Source: an uncultured Ruminococcus sp. (GTDB lineage: Bacteria; Bacillota; Clostridia; Oscillospirales; Acutalibacteraceae). From it: DNA of 7,245 nt. Below are positions 6,173 to 7,245 of this stretch, piece after piece. The DNA lies in contig CAMKNF010000101.1 in the NCBI GenBank assembly GCA_946414115.1, positions 1 to 7,245 on the forward strand, given 5' to 3'. Under the pieces are notes generated by a model. It saw only the letters and a list, made by a program, of their open reading frames with translations, searched no databases and was not told the origin of the DNA. Both the position numbers and the translations under genes were made by a program. The stretch's first letter is position 1. The number at the start of each line of letters is the position of its first letter.

Positions 6173-7245
6173 TTATTTTTCCGGTGCTCGGCAAATCGTG
6201 CCGCCGCCGACAACATAATCTCCGTCATACAGCACAACTGCCTGACCGTATGAGATTGCCCTCTGCGGTTCGTCAAATACAATGTGCAGGGTGTTCTCGT
6301 CAATCTGCTCAACTACTGCGCACTGTTCACTCTGATTGTATCTTACTCTTGCTTTGACCTTTATCGGCTTTTCGATTCTGTCGCAGGTAATAAGGTTAAT
6401 GTCGGTTGCATAAAGCTCACGTGAGAAAAGTCCGCTGTTTTCGCATAAGATTACCTCGTTTTTACCGAGGTCTTTTTTCTTTACGTACATCGGGTGGGGA
6501 AGAGCAAGTCCGAGTCCTTTTCGCTGACCTACCGTATAGCGAATAATTCCCTTGTGCTCGCCCAGCACCTTTCCGCTTTCGTCAACAAAATTTCCGTGAG
6601 GATATGTCCTGCCCGTGTACTGCTCAATAAATTTTGCATAATCGCCGTCGGGAACAAAGCAGATGTCCTGACTGTCGTGCTTGTGAGCGTTGATAAGTCC
6701 GAGCTTTTCCGCAATTTCACGTGTCTGCTCCTTTGTCATATTGCCGAGCGGAAAGAGCGTTTTTGCAAGCTGTTCCTGCGTGAGCGAATACAGCACATAG
6801 CTCTGATCCTTTGAAGAATCAGCCGATTTTTTCAGCAGATAACGCCCTGTTTCATCGTTGTGCTCAATCACAGCATAATGTCCTGTCACCACATAATCAA
6901 ATTCAAGCTCCTCGGCTCTGCGCATCAGCTTTTCAAATTTAATATATCTGTTGCAGTCAATGCACGGATTCGGCGTTGTGCCGTTTTCGTATGCATTGAT
7001 AAAGCGTGAAATCACGTTTTCCTTAAAGCTGTCTTTAAAATTGTAAACGTAATAGGGGATTCCGAGCTTGTAGCATACGCTTCGTGCGTCGTCAATATCG
7101 TCGAGCGAACAGCAGGTCTTTTCCTTCTTTTCTCCGATGTCCTCGTTGTCAAAAAGCTTGAGCGTAATCCCCGTTGCTTCAAAACCCTGTTCCTTTATAA
7201 GATAAGCGGCTACGGAGCTGTCTACTCCGCCGCTCATCGCAATTA
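6173..7245 (-). CDS. mnmA: tRNA-specific 2-thiouridylase MnmA (5' end beyond window)
   Basis: MnmA adenylates and thiolates U34 of the Lys, Glu and Gln tRNAs to make 2-thiouridine, taking sulfur from a persulfide carrier. On the minus strand the frame stays open to the window edge. The first in-window ATG (7235-7237) is the methionine of the PP-loop MSGGVDSSVAAYL and is preceded by in-frame Ile-Ala, so the true start is probably several codons outside the window. Counting from that Met, 354 residues are visible, close to the full family length. Other marks are TGHYA (118-122), TPNPCIDCN with catalytic Cys95, SQDICF with the partner Cys193, and the VGQRKGLGLA motif leading into the C-terminal barrel. 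A further cysteine, Cys92, makes CxxC with Cys95; E. coli has Asp there. The gene is convergent with the lipoprotein gene and shares its terminator. The assignment is secure. Confidence 0.96.
   Translation of the reverse strand, partial: IAMSGGVDSSVAAYLIKEQGFEATGITLKLFDNEDIGEKKEKTCCSLDDIDDARSVCYKLGIPYYVYNFKDSFKENVISRFINAYENGTTPNPCIDCNRYIKFEKLMRRAEELEFDYVVTGHYAVIEHNDETGRYLLKKSADSSKDQSYVLYSLTQEQLAKTLFPLGNMTKEQTREIAEKLGLINAHKHDSQDICFVPDGDYAKFIEQYTGRTYPHGNFVDESGKVLGEHKGIIRYTVGQRKGLGLALPHPMYVKKKDLGKNEVILCENSGLFSRELYATDINLITCDRIEKPIKVKARVRYNQSEQCAVVEQIDENTLHIVFDEPQRAISYGQAVVLYDGDYVVGGGTICRAPEK

Overview
The window reads as ordinary chromosomal housekeeping DNA from a Gram-positive, Clostridia-type gut bacterium, probably near Ruminococcus/Oscillospirales. 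This is inferred from protein style, the DapL route to meso-diaminopimelate and the GTAGGG-type intergenic palindromes; I could not run a taxonomic search. It looks like one end of a metagenomic contig: bases 1-46 are Illumina sequencing adapter, not biology, so the true sequence starts at about 45-47.

Layout. A plus-strand block comes first: the C-terminal half of carB (from 45) runs in frame, with no stop codon, into dapF (from 1590, end 2435). pyrG follows after 3 nt (2439-4052, GTG start). A 301-nt gap (4053-4353) is filled with palindromic repeats. Then comes dapL (4354-5538), a hairpin terminator (5555-5593), and a small AT-rich predicted lipoprotein gene of unknown function (5625-6098). 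A bidirectional terminator hairpin (6119-6162) separates it from mnmA, which is on the minus strand and runs off the right edge (6173-7245).

How the genes work together. CarB makes carbamoyl phosphate for pyrimidines and arginine, and PyrG makes CTP, the last pyrimidine nucleotide step. DapL makes LL-diaminopimelate, and DapF epimerises it to meso-diaminopimelate for lysine and peptidoglycan. The block therefore interleaves pyrimidine and diaminopimelate synthesis, with the two consecutive Dap enzymes on either side of pyrG. MnmA thiolates tRNA wobble uridine and is a separate unit.

I did not find a new defence, mobile or signalling system. The points most worth checking are the apparent CarB-DapF fusion, which keeps a strong internal ribosome-binding site at the junction; the mosaic of inverted CGTAGGG repeats after pyrG; the compositionally different lipoprotein gene; and the adapter at the left edge.
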